DNA of 64,000 bases from JACKDW01 sp964621785 (GCA_964621785.1 CAZUPD010000003.1:106590-170589), one strand, 5' to 3'; positions 17,774 through 25,948 are shown, counted from the first letter of the stretch. Numbers and translations are program-made. Notes: a model not told the origin generated them from the letters alone.

Positions 17774-18643
17774 TCACTGGACCAGAGGAGGGGGTTTTTT
17801 GACGTCGCCGGGGTTGTCCGGCTTGGCCGTCTTCTCGATCTTGCCGAGACCTGACAATTCGGCGATACGGGCCTCGAGTACGTTGTCGAGTTCGGGATCT
17901 TGACCCCGGGTCTTGGCCAAGTACTGCGAGAGCAGGTCGGCGGCCTCGGTCGATTGGCCCGCGACTTGGGCCCGCAACAGCCCTTCTTCGTACACCCATT
18001 TGTCGTTGCTCGGGTCGAGTGAACGGGCTTTGGCGAGGGCGTCGGCCGCCTCGCGCAGGCGCGTGGCGTCGGCTTGTAGACCTTTGGATAACAGTTCGTA
18101 GTCGGCGGCACTGCCCGCCCCGTGGTCGATCATCCGCTGGTAGACATCGCCGGTCATCTGGTGCAGCCCGTGTTTTTTCATAGCTGCGCCGAGGCGGCGA
18201 AAGAGCTCGGCATCCGCCTTGGGATCGTCGAGTTTGGCGGCCTCGGACAGGTAGTACCGTGCATCGGCACGGTGGCGTGCCAGATCTGCCAAGATGATTC
18301 CGATTTCGGCTTCGCAGCGGAGGTCGGCGGGGACTTTGTTGGCACAGGTGCGCAGGGTGGCGAGAGCCTTGAAGGTTTCACCACTGGCAACTTGTTCACG
18401 TGCCGATGCGAGGGCTTGCTCGAGGGCTTGCGGCGCGAGTTGTTCGCCCGAACGCGGGGGTGGAGGTTGCCTGTCGGGGTGGCGGAACGGCCCTTTGGGT
18501 TTGTTTGTCGGCTGTGGAGTTTGGCCGACGACCTTCTTGTTGTCCGCATCGATCCGAGTCGGTGCGGGGCTTTTCGACCCGGTACAGCCGGGACATAGCC
18601 ATCCCGCAGTCACGAGGAAAACGACGAAGGGGACCATTCGCAT
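17774..18643 (-). CDS. TPR-containing lipoprotein
   Basis: 289 residues from ATG 18643 (MRMVPFVVFLVTAGWLCPGC, a lipoprotein signal). A Pro-rich stretch (about 35-70) is followed by helical repeats with the TPR spacing of small and aromatic residues, for example ALATLRTCANKVPADLRCEAEIG, ARYYLSEAAKLDDPKADAELF and ADALAKARSLDPSNDKWVYEEG. TPR lipoproteins act as periplasmic assembly platforms. It lies 258 bp upstream of the pseudokinase on the same strand and may be co-transcribed with it. It diverges from coaD with only 23 bp between start codons; the shared element at 18651-18660 supplies a -10 box 7 nt from its ATG. Confidence 0.75.
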   Translation of the reverse strand: MRMVPFVVFLVTAGWLCPGCTGSKSPAPTRIDADNKKVVGQTPQPTNKPKGPFRHPDRQPPPPRSGEQLAPQALEQALASAREQVASGETFKALATLRTCANKVPADLRCEAEIGIILADLARHRADARYYLSEAAKLDDPKADAELFRRLGAAMKKHGLHQMTGDVYQRMIDHGAGSAADYELLSKGLQADATRLREAADALAKARSLDPSNDKWVYEEGLLRAQVAGQSTEAADLLSQYLAKTRGQDPELDNVLEARIAELSGLGKIEKTAKPDNPGDVKKPPPLVQ

Positions 18644-18650
18644 CGCCGGG

Positions 18651-18660
18651 AGTATATACT
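18651..18660. promoter_or_regulatory. Palindromic bidirectional -10 element (coaD / TPR lipoprotein)
   Basis: AGTATATACT is a perfect palindrome. Read on the plus strand, TATACT ends 6 nt before the coaD GTG (18667). Read on the minus strand, TATACT ends 7 nt before the lipoprotein ATG (18643). One symmetric element can thus serve as -10 box for two leaderless divergent transcripts. No good -35 is seen on either side. Confidence 0.6.
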
Positions 18661-18666
18661 GCCGCC

Positions 18667-19221
18667 GTGCATCCCACTTCCAGGAAATCCTCTGAGGAGG
18701 CACTCGCCCAGGCCAGCCGCAATGCGGGGCCGTTGGGGGCGCGGACAGCAGTTTACCCCGGCTCATTTGATCCGATCACCAAGGGTCATATCGAGATCAT
18801 TGAGCGGGCGCTGCGGCTGTTTGACCATGTCATCGTCGCGATCGGTCAGCACCCGACAAAAAAAGGTTACTTCCCGATCGCCGAACGCCAGAAGTTGATC
18901 GACGCCTGCATCGCCGACTACCCGCGGGCCGAGTCGGCATTTTTCAAAGGACTCATGGTCAACTTTTGCCTCGAAGTCGGCGCCCGGGCGATCATTCGCG
19001 GGTTGCGGCCGATGGGGGACTTTGAGCCCGAGTACCAAATGGGGCTGGCCAACCGGGACATCGCACCGAATATCGAGACCGTGTTTTTGATCCCGCGGCC
19101 GACCCAACAATTTATATCGAGTTCCTTGATCCGTGAGATCGCCCACCACGGAGGTCGGTTTGAACGCTATGTGCCCGTTCCAGTCGCCGAGGCGATGCGG
19201 GCGCGACTCGCCGGCAAATGA
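18667..19221 (+). CDS. coaD: Phosphopantetheine adenylyltransferase
   Basis: 184 residues from GTG 18667. It catalyses ATP + 4'-phosphopantetheine to dephospho-CoA + PPi, the penultimate step of coenzyme A synthesis. Seen: TAVYPGSFDPITKGHIEII (the nucleotidyltransferase HxGH-type site, here TKGH), VAIGQHPTKKGYF, AIIRGLRPMGDFEPEYQM and FISSSLIREIAHHGG (the ISSxxxR motif). About 22 residues precede the usual start of the fold, but the promoter box fits this GTG better than a later one. Essential housekeeping gene; cytoplasmic. The next gene overlaps its stop by 4 bp (ATGA). Confidence 0.95.
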   Translation: MHPTSRKSSEEALAQASRNAGPLGARTAVYPGSFDPITKGHIEIIERALRLFDHVIVAIGQHPTKKGYFPIAERQKLIDACIADYPRAESAFFKGLMVNFCLEVGARAIIRGLRPMGDFEPEYQMGLANRDIAPNIETVFLIPRPTQQFISSSLIREIAHHGGRFERYVPVPVAEAMRARLAGK

Positions 19222-19829
19222 ACACACCCGACGACAAAGCTCTGGCAGTCCAAGCGGAAGGTTGGCGGGGAGACGACCATGCACTGCAGGTCGCGGCCGC
19301 CCGCGAAGCTGGGATGGCAGCCGACGACGTTGCGTTAGAGCTGTACACCCAGGGATTTAAGACAGCCCTCGTGCTGCGCGATGCCGATGATGGATCCATG
19401 GTGGTGTCCGGGCGAACGGTCTTAAAAGTCGATGAACTGCAGCGAGCGTTGCGGCCCATGTTGCAGTTCCTCCAACTCTCGCACGAACACATGCGGCTGC
19501 GGGTGCGCGACGGTAAGTTTGAATTGCGGATCAACGACCGAGCGGCCGACGCCCAGACGCCGGCCTTGGATGCCGCGAAGGAAGTTCTCAAGGTGTGGTT
19601 GGCCGCCGGTGTCGTCGGGTTTGCCCTGTTGCAGGTACCGGGTCTCGGACTCATCGGTTCGGCCATTGCCCTTGTGGTCTGGGTCGCCGGGCTTTTGTGG
19701 GGCGGGTTTGCGCTGCGGCGTGGCATGGTCAGCGGGCGCGCACGGCTAGGCGCACGGCTCGCGTTGGGACTCGGAATGTTGGCCCAAGAAGAGCAATTGA
19801 TCCTTCCCCCCAAGTCGGAGGACCTGTGA
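19218..19829 (+). CDS. Membrane protein of unknown function downstream of coaD
   Basis: 203 residues, translationally coupled to coaD by an ATGA overlap. The first 115 residues are soluble; a long hydrophobic region from about 124 to 166 (VWLAAGVVGFALLQVPG followed by LGLIGSAIALVVWVAGLLWG) makes two membrane segments. A basic patch (ALRRGMVSGRARLGARL) and a short tail follow. The arrangement suggests a soluble N-terminal domain anchored in the inner membrane. I do not recognise the family. Its stop overlaps the GTG of the next small gene, so coaD and two followers form one transcript. Confidence 0.75.
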   Translation: MNTPDDKALAVQAEGWRGDDHALQVAAAREAGMAADDVALELYTQGFKTALVLRDADDGSMVVSGRTVLKVDELQRALRPMLQFLQLSHEHMRLRVRDGKFELRINDRAADAQTPALDAAKEVLKVWLAAGVVGFALLQVPGLGLIGSAIALVVWVAGLLWGGFALRRGMVSGRARLGARLALGLGMLAQEEQLILPPKSEDL

Positions 19830-19990
19830 ACGATCCGGGCCTGTGTCGCGATTGTCGACACGCTCGCGCCATTCGTTCGGGAAAGGGTTCGGTGTTTTGG
19901 CGCTGCGCCGTACACGACGAGTATCCGACCTGGCCTAAATATCCGCGACTGCCTGTGATCCGCTGCCCCCACCACAGTCGGCAGTCGTGA
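19826..19990 (+). CDS. Small Cys/His zinc-binding-like protein (54 aa)
   Basis: GTG 19826 overlaps the previous stop (GTGA). The 54-residue product has CRDCRHA near the N-terminus, WRCAVHD in the middle and VIRCPHH at the end, four Cys and several His arranged as a plausible single zinc site. I recall small uncharacterised proteins of this pattern (CxxCRHA...PKYPxLPV..C) in actinobacteria and myxobacteria, without a known function. Coupling to the coaD operon supports it being translated. Confidence 0.65.
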   Translation: MNDPGLCRDCRHARAIRSGKGSVFWRCAVHDEYPTWPKYPRLPVIRCPHHSRQS

Positions 19991-20025
19991 CCAGTGGCTG
20001 CGAGGCAAATCCGCGGCAAACTTGG

Positions 20026-20031
20026 TAGAGT
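20026..20031 (+). promoter_or_regulatory. -10 box of the MYXO-CTERM-like protein gene (leaderless)
   Basis: TAGAGT, 7 nt, then ATG 20039. The spacing predicts a transcript that begins at or next to the start codon. Confidence 0.45.
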
Positions 20032-20038
20032 CCAGAAG

Positions 20039-21253
20039 ATGGGTTTGTCAGCGAAACATGCCTCCCTGTCGATCGTGGTGTGCACCTGTACACTGGGGGT
20101 TGCCAGCACTGCGTGGGCTGGAAATGGTCTGCACCCACGCACACCCGTCGAGTTTGTCGATCCGCCGTGTATGACGGTTATCGACCGCTCGGTCGACCCG
20201 GTGATGCACCTCGATTACACAATCCCCTACGAAGACGTCGAGGTTACCGAAGACGAGGTTTTCAACAGTCGAACCCATCAGTTTTTTGCCCTCTGCCGCG
20301 ATTATCACGTCAACATTTTGCCGCCGACGTGGATCACCTGGGCCGATGTTGCCGAGGCCGAGATGGTCGGATTGATCCCGCCGGACTTGACCGACGAGGA
20401 CGTGTTTGAAACCTCGGTCGCGTGGGAGGGGTGTTGGCATCGCATGAACGAGGACACCGACCGTCGGCCGATCACATTTGCGGCCGCGGCCCAAGGGGTC
20501 GATTGGGATACCACCGGGATCGAGGCTGGGCCCTACGTGATTCGCGGGTACACCTACGAGCCTGCATTTAACATTTGGTGGCGGCGCACCGGGGTTGTCC
20601 ACGTCGTCGACGGTCCCGACTTGTCGGCGGTCGGTCCGGCGATCGCAGTCGAGCCTGTGGTCGACAGTCTGACGCTCGACGATGCGGTCGAGGTCAAAGG
20701 TTGCGTACGTGCGCTCGAGGGTTCGGTGCTCGATGCTTACTGGTCCCGGGCCGACCAAGAGGAGCTGCAGTGGCAGCCGTTTGCGATGGACGTTCCGATC
20801 GAGGGCGAGACCTACAACCTTAATTACATGCCCACGATGGATGCCCTTAATCACTCGATCGTTTTTCGCGTCGATGTGCGCGACCCCGAAGGTCGGCGGT
20901 TTGAGGCCCATGTCCCGAGCACCTCGTTTGTGATCGAGAGCAGTGGCTGCGACAGCGGAAACGATACCGATGCCGGGATTATCGTACCCCCCGATTGCCC
21001 AACCACAACTGGGGACATGACGACAGGGACAGGCTCGACAACAGACGACACGGGCGCGACACAGACCACAGCAGGGGCGACGAGCGAATCGACAACCTCC
21101 TCGACGAGCGAAGCGACAACCTCGACCACCGGCGAGGACGGTGAGGGCTGTGCATGCCGGGTCCGCCGGGATGTACCGACAGTGGTTGGCCTCTTTTTCC
21201 CGATCATTGTGATCTGGCACACTCGAAAGAGGCGTAGACTACCGGTCGAATAA
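20039..21253 (+). CDS. Surface protein with MYXO-CTERM-like sorting tail
   Basis: 404 residues from ATG 20039. N-terminal signal peptide (SIVVCTCTLGVASTAWA, cleavage near 31). The body (about 35-305) has Cys pairs and beta-rich segments but no domain I recognise. Residues about 315-370 are a T/S/G/D-rich stalk. The C-terminus has the layout of myxobacterial rhomboid-sorting tails: a Cys motif (EGCACRVRR), one hydrophobic helix (VPTVVGLFFPIIVIW) and a basic end (RKRRR). In MYXO-CTERM proteins this tail leads to cell-surface anchoring after processing. Likely exported and surface displayed. It is a single gene between the coaD operon and mtnB. Confidence 0.75.
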   Translation: MGLSAKHASLSIVVCTCTLGVASTAWAGNGLHPRTPVEFVDPPCMTVIDRSVDPVMHLDYTIPYEDVEVTEDEVFNSRTHQFFALCRDYHVNILPPTWITWADVAEAEMVGLIPPDLTDEDVFETSVAWEGCWHRMNEDTDRRPITFAAAAQGVDWDTTGIEAGPYVIRGYTYEPAFNIWWRRTGVVHVVDGPDLSAVGPAIAVEPVVDSLTLDDAVEVKGCVRALEGSVLDAYWSRADQEELQWQPFAMDVPIEGETYNLNYMPTMDALNHSIVFRVDVRDPEGRRFEAHVPSTSFVIESSGCDSGNDTDAGIIVPPDCPTTTGDMTTGTGSTTDDTGATQTTAGATSESTTSSTSEATTSTTGEDGEGCACRVRRDVPTVVGLFFPIIVIWHTRKRRRLPVE

Positions 21254-21347
21254 CCGCCGAGGGAAATGACGGGCCGCAAATGCGGCGAGTCGACAACTTG
21301 GCGAGCTTCCGCACTGACCCGCGGCTATCGTGGCCCGATCGGATGTG

Positions 21348-21353
21348 TAGACT
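21348..21353 (+). promoter_or_regulatory. Candidate -10 box for mtnB-mtnD
   Basis: TAGACT lies 15 nt before GTG 21369, giving a predicted leader of about 8 nt. No strong -35 is seen. Confidence 0.35.
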
Positions 21354-21368
21354 GCGACTTGCCTGCGG

Positions 21369-22067
21369 GTGAATGGAGACCGGACGACGTTGACACAACC
21401 ACACGCGATCGAGGGGGATACTCGGGCCCTGATCTGTGAATTGTGTCGCCAGTTTTACGACCTCGGATGGGTCAGCGGTACAGGTGGCGGGATTTCGATC
21501 CGCGGTCCCGAAGGTATCTACATCGCCCCGTCGGGGGTGCAAAAAGAACGCATCGATCCCGCGGATATCTTTCTCCTGTCCGCCGACGACCTCGACAAAC
21601 CGGTGGTAGTACAACGACCGGCCCATCCGGGGTTGCGGCTGTCGGAGTGTCGCCCCCTGTTTTTCAACGCCTACCGCACGCGCAACGCCGGGGCTGTGAT
21701 CCACAGTCATTCGGTGTGGGCCGTGTTGGCGACCCGGTTGTTCTCATCAGCGTTTTGTTGCCGCGATTTTGAGATGCAAAAAGGTCTGCGGGGCAAAGGG
21801 TGTTTCGAGACCGTGGTTGTTCCAATCATTGCCAATACACCGCGCGAGGCCCAGTTGACCGAGTCGATGGCCGAGGCGATGGCGGGGCATCCCGATGTCG
21901 ACGCCGTGTTGGTCGCCGGCCATGGTGTCTATGTGTGGGGCGAAACCTGGCAACAGGCCAAGACCCAGGCTGAATGCTACGACTACCTGTTTCGCGCAGT
22001 GGTCGAATCCCATCGCCTCGGGCTGCCGGGTGCATCCGAGGTTGCTCCCAGGAGGAATGTGTCGTGA
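21369..22067 (+). CDS. mtnB: Methylthioribulose-1-phosphate dehydratase
   Basis: 232 residues from GTG 21369. It dehydrates 5-methylthioribulose-1-phosphate in methionine salvage and belongs to the class II aldolase/adducin zinc fold. Seen: GWVSGTGGGISIR (substrate phosphate loop), YIAPSGVQKERI, VIHSHSVWAVLATRL (HxH zinc ligands), a MQKGLRG segment typical of MtnB rather than FucA/AraD, and VLVAGHGVYVWGETW (third zinc His). Cytoplasmic. It overlaps mtnD by 4 bp (GTGA), and the two enzymes act in the same pathway. The intermediate enolase/phosphatase step (MtnC or MtnW/X) is not in this window. Confidence 0.9.
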   Translation: MNGDRTTLTQPHAIEGDTRALICELCRQFYDLGWVSGTGGGISIRGPEGIYIAPSGVQKERIDPADIFLLSADDLDKPVVVQRPAHPGLRLSECRPLFFNAYRTRNAGAVIHSHSVWAVLATRLFSSAFCCRDFEMQKGLRGKGCFETVVVPIIANTPREAQLTESMAEAMAGHPDVDAVLVAGHGVYVWGETWQQAKTQAECYDYLFRAVVESHRLGLPGASEVAPRRNVS

Positions 22068-22510
22068 AACTTTCGTGGCTACAGTCGCAACCATCCCGGC
22101 CGATCGCGGTCGCCGATCTCAACCGCGTGGGTGTGTATTACGAGCAGGTCGATGTCGCCGGCGAGATGCAACCAGCGCTCGATGAGCTCAAGCAAAGCCG
22201 CGGGTATGTCGAACAGGACATCATCGAGCTGACACCGCAAACACCCAACCTCGACGCCCTGTGTGACAAATTCAAAGATGAGCATCTCCACACAGACGAC
22301 GAGGTTCGCCTGGTGCTCGCCGGCGAAGGGGTGTTCGACATTCGCTCCGCCGACGACGTATGGATGCGCGTCGAAGTCGAGCGCGGCGACTTGCTGGTTG
22401 TACCGGCCAACTGTTACCACCGGTTTTTCCTCACGCCTCGCAAACACATCCGTTGCGTACGGCTGTTCAAGGACAGCTCGGGGTGGACACCTGTCTACCG
22501 CGAACAGTGA
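22064..22510 (+). CDS. mtnD: Acireductone dioxygenase
   Basis: 148 residues from GTG 22064, with AGGAGG 9 nt upstream inside mtnB. The cupin metal site is complete: DEHLHTDDEVRLVLAGEG gives the HxHxxxE part and NCYHRFF the last His. With Fe2+ the enzyme makes the methionine keto-acid precursor from acireductone; with Ni2+ it gives the off-pathway product with CO. It is shorter at the N-terminus than E. coli-type enzymes but has the whole beta-barrel. Translationally coupled to mtnB; ahcY follows 90 bp downstream. Confidence 0.9.
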   Translation: MKLSWLQSQPSRPIAVADLNRVGVYYEQVDVAGEMQPALDELKQSRGYVEQDIIELTPQTPNLDALCDKFKDEHLHTDDEVRLVLAGEGVFDIRSADDVWMRVEVERGDLLVVPANCYHRFFLTPRKHIRCVRLFKDSSGWTPVYREQ

Positions 22511-22600
22511 TTGACACGTGATGTGCGTGGTCGGGGTTTGGCGGCCCGGGCCGCGCGGCATCACAACACGGGCGCTGCCCACCAACACAAGAGAGAGAAC

Positions 22601-23917
22601 ATGACGACGTCGAGTAAACAGGACTTTAAGGTTGCCGACCTTTCCCAGGCCGACTGGGGACGCAAGGAGATACGGCTCGCGGAAAAGGAAATGCCCGGGC
22701 TGATGGCATTGCGCAAAAAGTACGGTGCGAGCAAACCGCTAGCGGGGGCAAAGATCGCCGGTTGCTTGCACATGACGATTCAGACCGCCGTGCTGATCGA
22801 AACCCTCACGCATCTCGGAGCCGAAGTTCGGTGGTCGTCGTGCAACATCTTTTCGACCCAAGACCATGCAGCAGCAGCCGTTGCCGCAGCCGGTGTCCCG
22901 GTGTTTGCGTGGAAGGGTGAGACCGAAGAGGAGTACTGGTGGTGTGTCGAGCAGACGGTGCGGTGGCCCGACGGATCCCCGCCCAACCTGCTGCTCGACG
23001 ACGGTGGCGACCTGACGATCGTGATGCACAAGCCCGAGTACGTCGAAGGCCTCGCGCAGTGTCGCGGCGTGAGTGAAGAGACCACAACGGGGGTCCATCG
23101 CCTCTACCAAATGGGTGAAAAGGGCGAGCTTCGGGTCGCGGCGATCAACGTCAATGACTCGGTGACCAAAAGCAAGTTCGACAACCTCTACGGTTGCCGT
23201 GAAAGTCTGGCAGACGGAATCAAGCGCGCGACCGACATCATGGTGGCCGGCAAGACAGTCGTCATCGCCGGTTATGGGGATGTCGGCAAAGGGTGCGCCC
23301 AATCGATGCGGGGTTTTGGTGCCCGTGTCCTCATCACCGAGGTCGACCCAATCTGCGCCCTGCAGGCCGCAATGGAGGGGTACCAAGTCATCACGATGGA
23401 CGAGGCAGCTCCCTTGGGCGATATCTTCGTCACCGCCACCGGTTGTTGTGACGTCATTACCATCGACCATATGCGGGCCATGAAGGACGAGGCGATCGTC
23501 TGCAACATCGGTCACTTCGATAGTGAGATCCAAGTAGCCGCGTTGGCGTCCGACCCGGACATTCGCGAGATCAATATCAAGCCCCAGGTCGATCGTTTTG
23601 TGTTCCCAGATGGACACGCTGTGTTGCTTCTCGCCCGTGGTCGGCTCGTCAATCTCGGGTGTGCGACGGGCCATCCCAGCTTTGTCATGTCGAGCAGCTT
23701 TACCAACCAGGTACTTGCACAACTCGCACTGTGGCAGGACGACGGTGCGTACGAACGCGGTAAGGTCTATGTACTGCCCAAGGCGCTCGACGAAGAAGTC
23801 GCCCGTCTCCACCTCGATAAGCTCGGTGCAAAGCTAACAAAACTCACTACCCAACAGGCGGAGTATCTCGGTATTCCCGAGAAGGGTCCCTTTAAGCCCG
23901 AGCACTATCGCTACTAG
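22601..23917 (+). CDS. ahcY: Adenosylhomocysteinase
   Basis: 438 residues from ATG 22601, preceded by GAGAGAG. It hydrolyses S-adenosylhomocysteine to adenosine and homocysteine, clearing the product inhibitor of methyltransferases. Seen: HMTIQTAVLIETL, the SSCNIFSTQDHAAAA segment, SVTKSKFDN, the NAD-binding GYGDVGKGCAQS loop, CNIGHFDSEI and the C-terminal FKPEHYRY that closes the neighbouring active site. Length is usual for bacterial SahH. Its placement after mtnB-mtnD links SAM recycling and methionine salvage. The 90 bp before it has no SAH-riboswitch consensus that I can see. A large stem-loop follows at 23969-24016. Confidence 0.97.
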   Translation: MTTSSKQDFKVADLSQADWGRKEIRLAEKEMPGLMALRKKYGASKPLAGAKIAGCLHMTIQTAVLIETLTHLGAEVRWSSCNIFSTQDHAAAAVAAAGVPVFAWKGETEEEYWWCVEQTVRWPDGSPPNLLLDDGGDLTIVMHKPEYVEGLAQCRGVSEETTTGVHRLYQMGEKGELRVAAINVNDSVTKSKFDNLYGCRESLADGIKRATDIMVAGKTVVIAGYGDVGKGCAQSMRGFGARVLITEVDPICALQAAMEGYQVITMDEAAPLGDIFVTATGCCDVITIDHMRAMKDEAIVCNIGHFDSEIQVAALASDPDIREINIKPQVDRFVFPDGHAVLLLARGRLVNLGCATGHPSFVMSSSFTNQVLAQLALWQDDGAYERGKVYVLPKALDEEVARLHLDKLGAKLTKLTTQQAEYLGIPEKGPFKPEHYRY

Positions 23918-23968
23918 ACAGGAACAAACGACTGCGCACTTGTGGCGTCACGTTCGTTCCTCATCAGT

Positions 23969-24016
23969 GTCGAGCCTTGCAACCCGTGGACTACCACGTG
24001 TGTTGCGAGGCTCGAC
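23969..24016. other. Large stem-loop downstream of ahcY
   Basis: A 15-bp arm, GTCGAGCCTTGCAAC (23969-23983), pairs with GTTGCGAGGCTCGAC (24002-24016) with one G-T wobble; an inner CGTG/CACG pair extends it. It lies 52 bp after the ahcY stop. It is not followed by a clear T-run, so it is either a non-canonical terminator / mRNA 3' stabiliser or part of a structured RNA. Confidence 0.6.
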
Positions 24017-24803
24017 CGCGTTTGTTGACCAGACGGTTGATTGATTTACGGTGCGGGCAGGTGCTCGTTTGAGGTTTGCGTGCACTTGCAAGTCGCATAG
24101 GGAGCCCAAACTCAACTGCCCGAGACGACGCGAGAAAAACCACGGATTGCTCGCTAAACGTCCGGGAGGTTCGACACTGTCGGGCGAGGTGAACGCATCT
24201 GTCGAGTCTTTCAGCGGCCCCATCGATAGCAGTCTTTGAACGGTCCGACATCGGCAGGGAAGTCATTATCTACTTCATTTGCGCGCACGGTATTCGCGGT
24301 ACCGAGTTTTGTGTAGGTCCATGGAGTGGCGAGGTATGCGACCACTTTCGCGTGGTGGGCTCGATTTCCCCGCGAATGCAGTTGCCCTGAAACGGTTGGT
24401 GTGTGCAGTGTTTGATCGCCTTCGCGCAATCGTTGAGGCTGCCGGTAACTCGCACGCAAACCAGGTTGACGAAGGATGGAGCAAATGCAGTACCTGAACT
24501 TAGAAACCTGTCCCCATCTGAAGTTCTGTGACTATTGGACCACACCATCCGTTGGTAGCTGCCGCGGCAGCTATTGCAATTGTTGGTTGAGCCCCGGTAT
24601 CCCGCATCGTTCGAACCCGGTTAAATACGCAGGAGCATGGCGACAACGGTATCTAGCGGTCAATCGGCAGAGTCGGACCGGACGTTGACGACACCGTTGT
24701 CAGGCGCGTTCGCAGGTTTGACAATTCTGCTCGAGCAGCTTTTTCGAGAAAAGTTGGCAGTTTGCCATTGCAAATGTCGGGTGTGTCGTGCAAAACTCTC
24801 CAC
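24017..24803. other. Gene-poor stretch between ahcY and the winged-helix gene
   Basis: About 790 bp, less G+C-rich than its surroundings. Several short frames on both strands overlap one another; none has a ribosome site, signal peptide or recognisable motif. The least unlikely is the Cys-rich frame at 24476-24688, listed separately. One iterated palindrome copy (TGCACTTGCA) is at 24081-24090. It may be degraded coding sequence or regulatory DNA. Confidence 0.5.
24476..24688 (+). CDS. Possible small Cys-rich protein
   Basis: A 70-residue frame starting MEQMQYLNLETCPHLKFC. Its first half contains five Cys (TCPHLKFC, then SCRGSYCNCW), a spacing that could bind zinc or form disulfides. The second half is basic and not convincing. 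There is no Shine-Dalgarno sequence and a competing frame exists on the other strand (24270-24548, also with several Cys). I list it only because of the Cys pattern. Confidence 0.2.
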   Translation: MEQMQYLNLETCPHLKFCDYWTTPSVGSCRGSYCNCWLSPGIPHRSNPVKYAGAWRQRYLAVNRQSRTGR

Positions 24804-25346
24804 ATGGCGAAGTTTGAACAAGCCTTCCGTGATGCCGTCGCGAATGCAGAGCGTGACGTCATGATTCAACAGATCCGGTCGAACACCAGTATGACAGTTT
24901 CTGACCTCATCAAGTTGGCGACTAGTGATGATCTGGGTTCCGTACTCCGGTCGATCACTGTCGGTGACATTGCCGGTGCCGGTGGTGGTGGTGCAGCAGC
25001 AGCAGCCGCCCCAGGTCGCAAGAAAGTGCGTCGTGGGCCCAAAGGCCGTAAGCCTGCACCTTCGACTCCCGTTGTCGCCGCACCCGCGCCGGTCGTCGCC
25101 GACGTTGTGGCGCCGTCCGGGCCGCCCGCGAAGGTCGACACGCGGACCGCAAAGGGTCGGCACGCCTACGATGCAGCAATGCTCAAGGCCCTTCGTGGCG
25201 CAGGTCGTGCCGTCTCGGCCCCCGAGCTCGCACGCCAAGTCGGTGGGACCCCACTGCAAATCCGGACATCGCTGAGCCGTCTGATCAATGGCGGTAAAGT
25301 GACCTGGACGGGTCGTGCCCGGGGAACCCGGTACGAGGCAGCCTAG
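24804..25346 (+). CDS. Basic winged-helix-like DNA-binding protein
   Basis: 180 residues from ATG 24804 (an upstream frame exists but looks non-coding). Residues 1-50 are helical (MAKFEQAFRDAVANAERDVM, then SMTVSDLIKLATSDDLGSVL). A Gly/Ala run and a Lys/Arg/Pro-rich linker (KKVRRGPKGRKP) follow, then an Ala/Pro/Val segment. The last 60 residues fit a winged helix: LKALRGAGRAVSAPELARQVG (helix-turn-helix) and RLINGGKVTWTGRARGTRYEA (recognition helix end and wing). A basic tail-plus-winged-helix layout suggests a nucleoid-associated or regulatory protein. It is monocistronic, ending 61 bp before a strong terminator. Confidence 0.65.
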   Translation: MAKFEQAFRDAVANAERDVMIQQIRSNTSMTVSDLIKLATSDDLGSVLRSITVGDIAGAGGGGAAAAAAPGRKKVRRGPKGRKPAPSTPVVAAPAPVVADVVAPSGPPAKVDTRTAKGRHAYDAAMLKALRGAGRAVSAPELARQVGGTPLQIRTSLSRLINGGKVTWTGRARGTRYEAA

Positions 25347-25407
25347 TCAGATATCCTCGGTTCGATCCGTGTGGTCGAGCCGTTCATGCTGATAAAACGT
25401 TTCACCA

Positions 25408-25438
25408 GGCCATACCCGTTTGGGTATGGCCATTTTTT
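25408..25438 (+). terminator. Rho-independent terminator
   Basis: A perfect 10-bp stem GGCCATACCC / GGGTATGGCC (25408-25417 and 25422-25431) with a 4-nt GTTT loop, followed by ATTTTTT. It closes the winged-helix gene and is the clearest intrinsic terminator in the window. Confidence 0.92.
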
Positions 25439-25948
25439 ATAGGTAGCGCGTCGACACCCGCGGAATGCCCGTGGCTTTTTGTGCAGGTTGTCGGCGCGTG
25501 TACATCCGAACCACCGACGACTACATGCCTATACAATCGGTGGGTGATCCAGATGTGACCCGTCACCACCCCACGGTCGCCATATGCGAGAAAAACCACG
25601 ACATCGGGAAGTGGACCGGCCCCGCGTCCGGCGTTGTGATCTTTTTTTGTTGTCGGCATGCGTGAGAGAAATCCCGAACCATTACCGGGACAGATTTCAA
25701 ACAGAGATAAAGGCCTAGCTAAGCAGGCACATGGCCCCGATCCGTGGAGGTTGACCCACTGCGATTCAGTGTGGACGGTCACGCTACAAATACCCGAGAA
25801 ACCTCGATCTGGGATGCTCTCGGGGTGCCTGTGTGGCATTCTCCGCGCGCCTTGGGCCCCCTGGAGGGGGTCTTTGTGGCCGGCGCGTCCATCGGTGGGC
25901 GTGTCGTGTAACAGCCTTCCAGCACACGCAAGCAATTAGAGACCCATC
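25439..25948. other. Long leader region upstream of fusA
   Basis: 510 bp without a convincing gene. Short frames on both strands lack ribosome sites and motifs. A second hairpin, roughly GGCCCCCT/AGGGGGTC followed by TTTG, sits at about 25856-25877 and could be an attenuator or terminator close to fusA. No ribosomal-protein binding site or riboswitch was recognised. Confidence 0.4.

Noticed and set aside
22511..22600. Possible SAH riboswitch in front of ahcY
   Set aside because: The 90-bp gap has a G+C-rich hairpin (GGCGGCCCGGGCCGC) but not the conserved SAH-riboswitch core that I know; nothing else supports it.
24610..24640. tRNA T-arm-like word (GTTCGAAC) and a similar word near 25358
   Set aside because: No matching acceptor stem, anticodon arm or CCA end could be folded around either site.
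25402..25935. Minus-strand 177-codon frame upstream of fusA
   Set aside because: It begins inside fusA's leader, runs across a strong plus-strand terminator, and has no motif or ribosome site.
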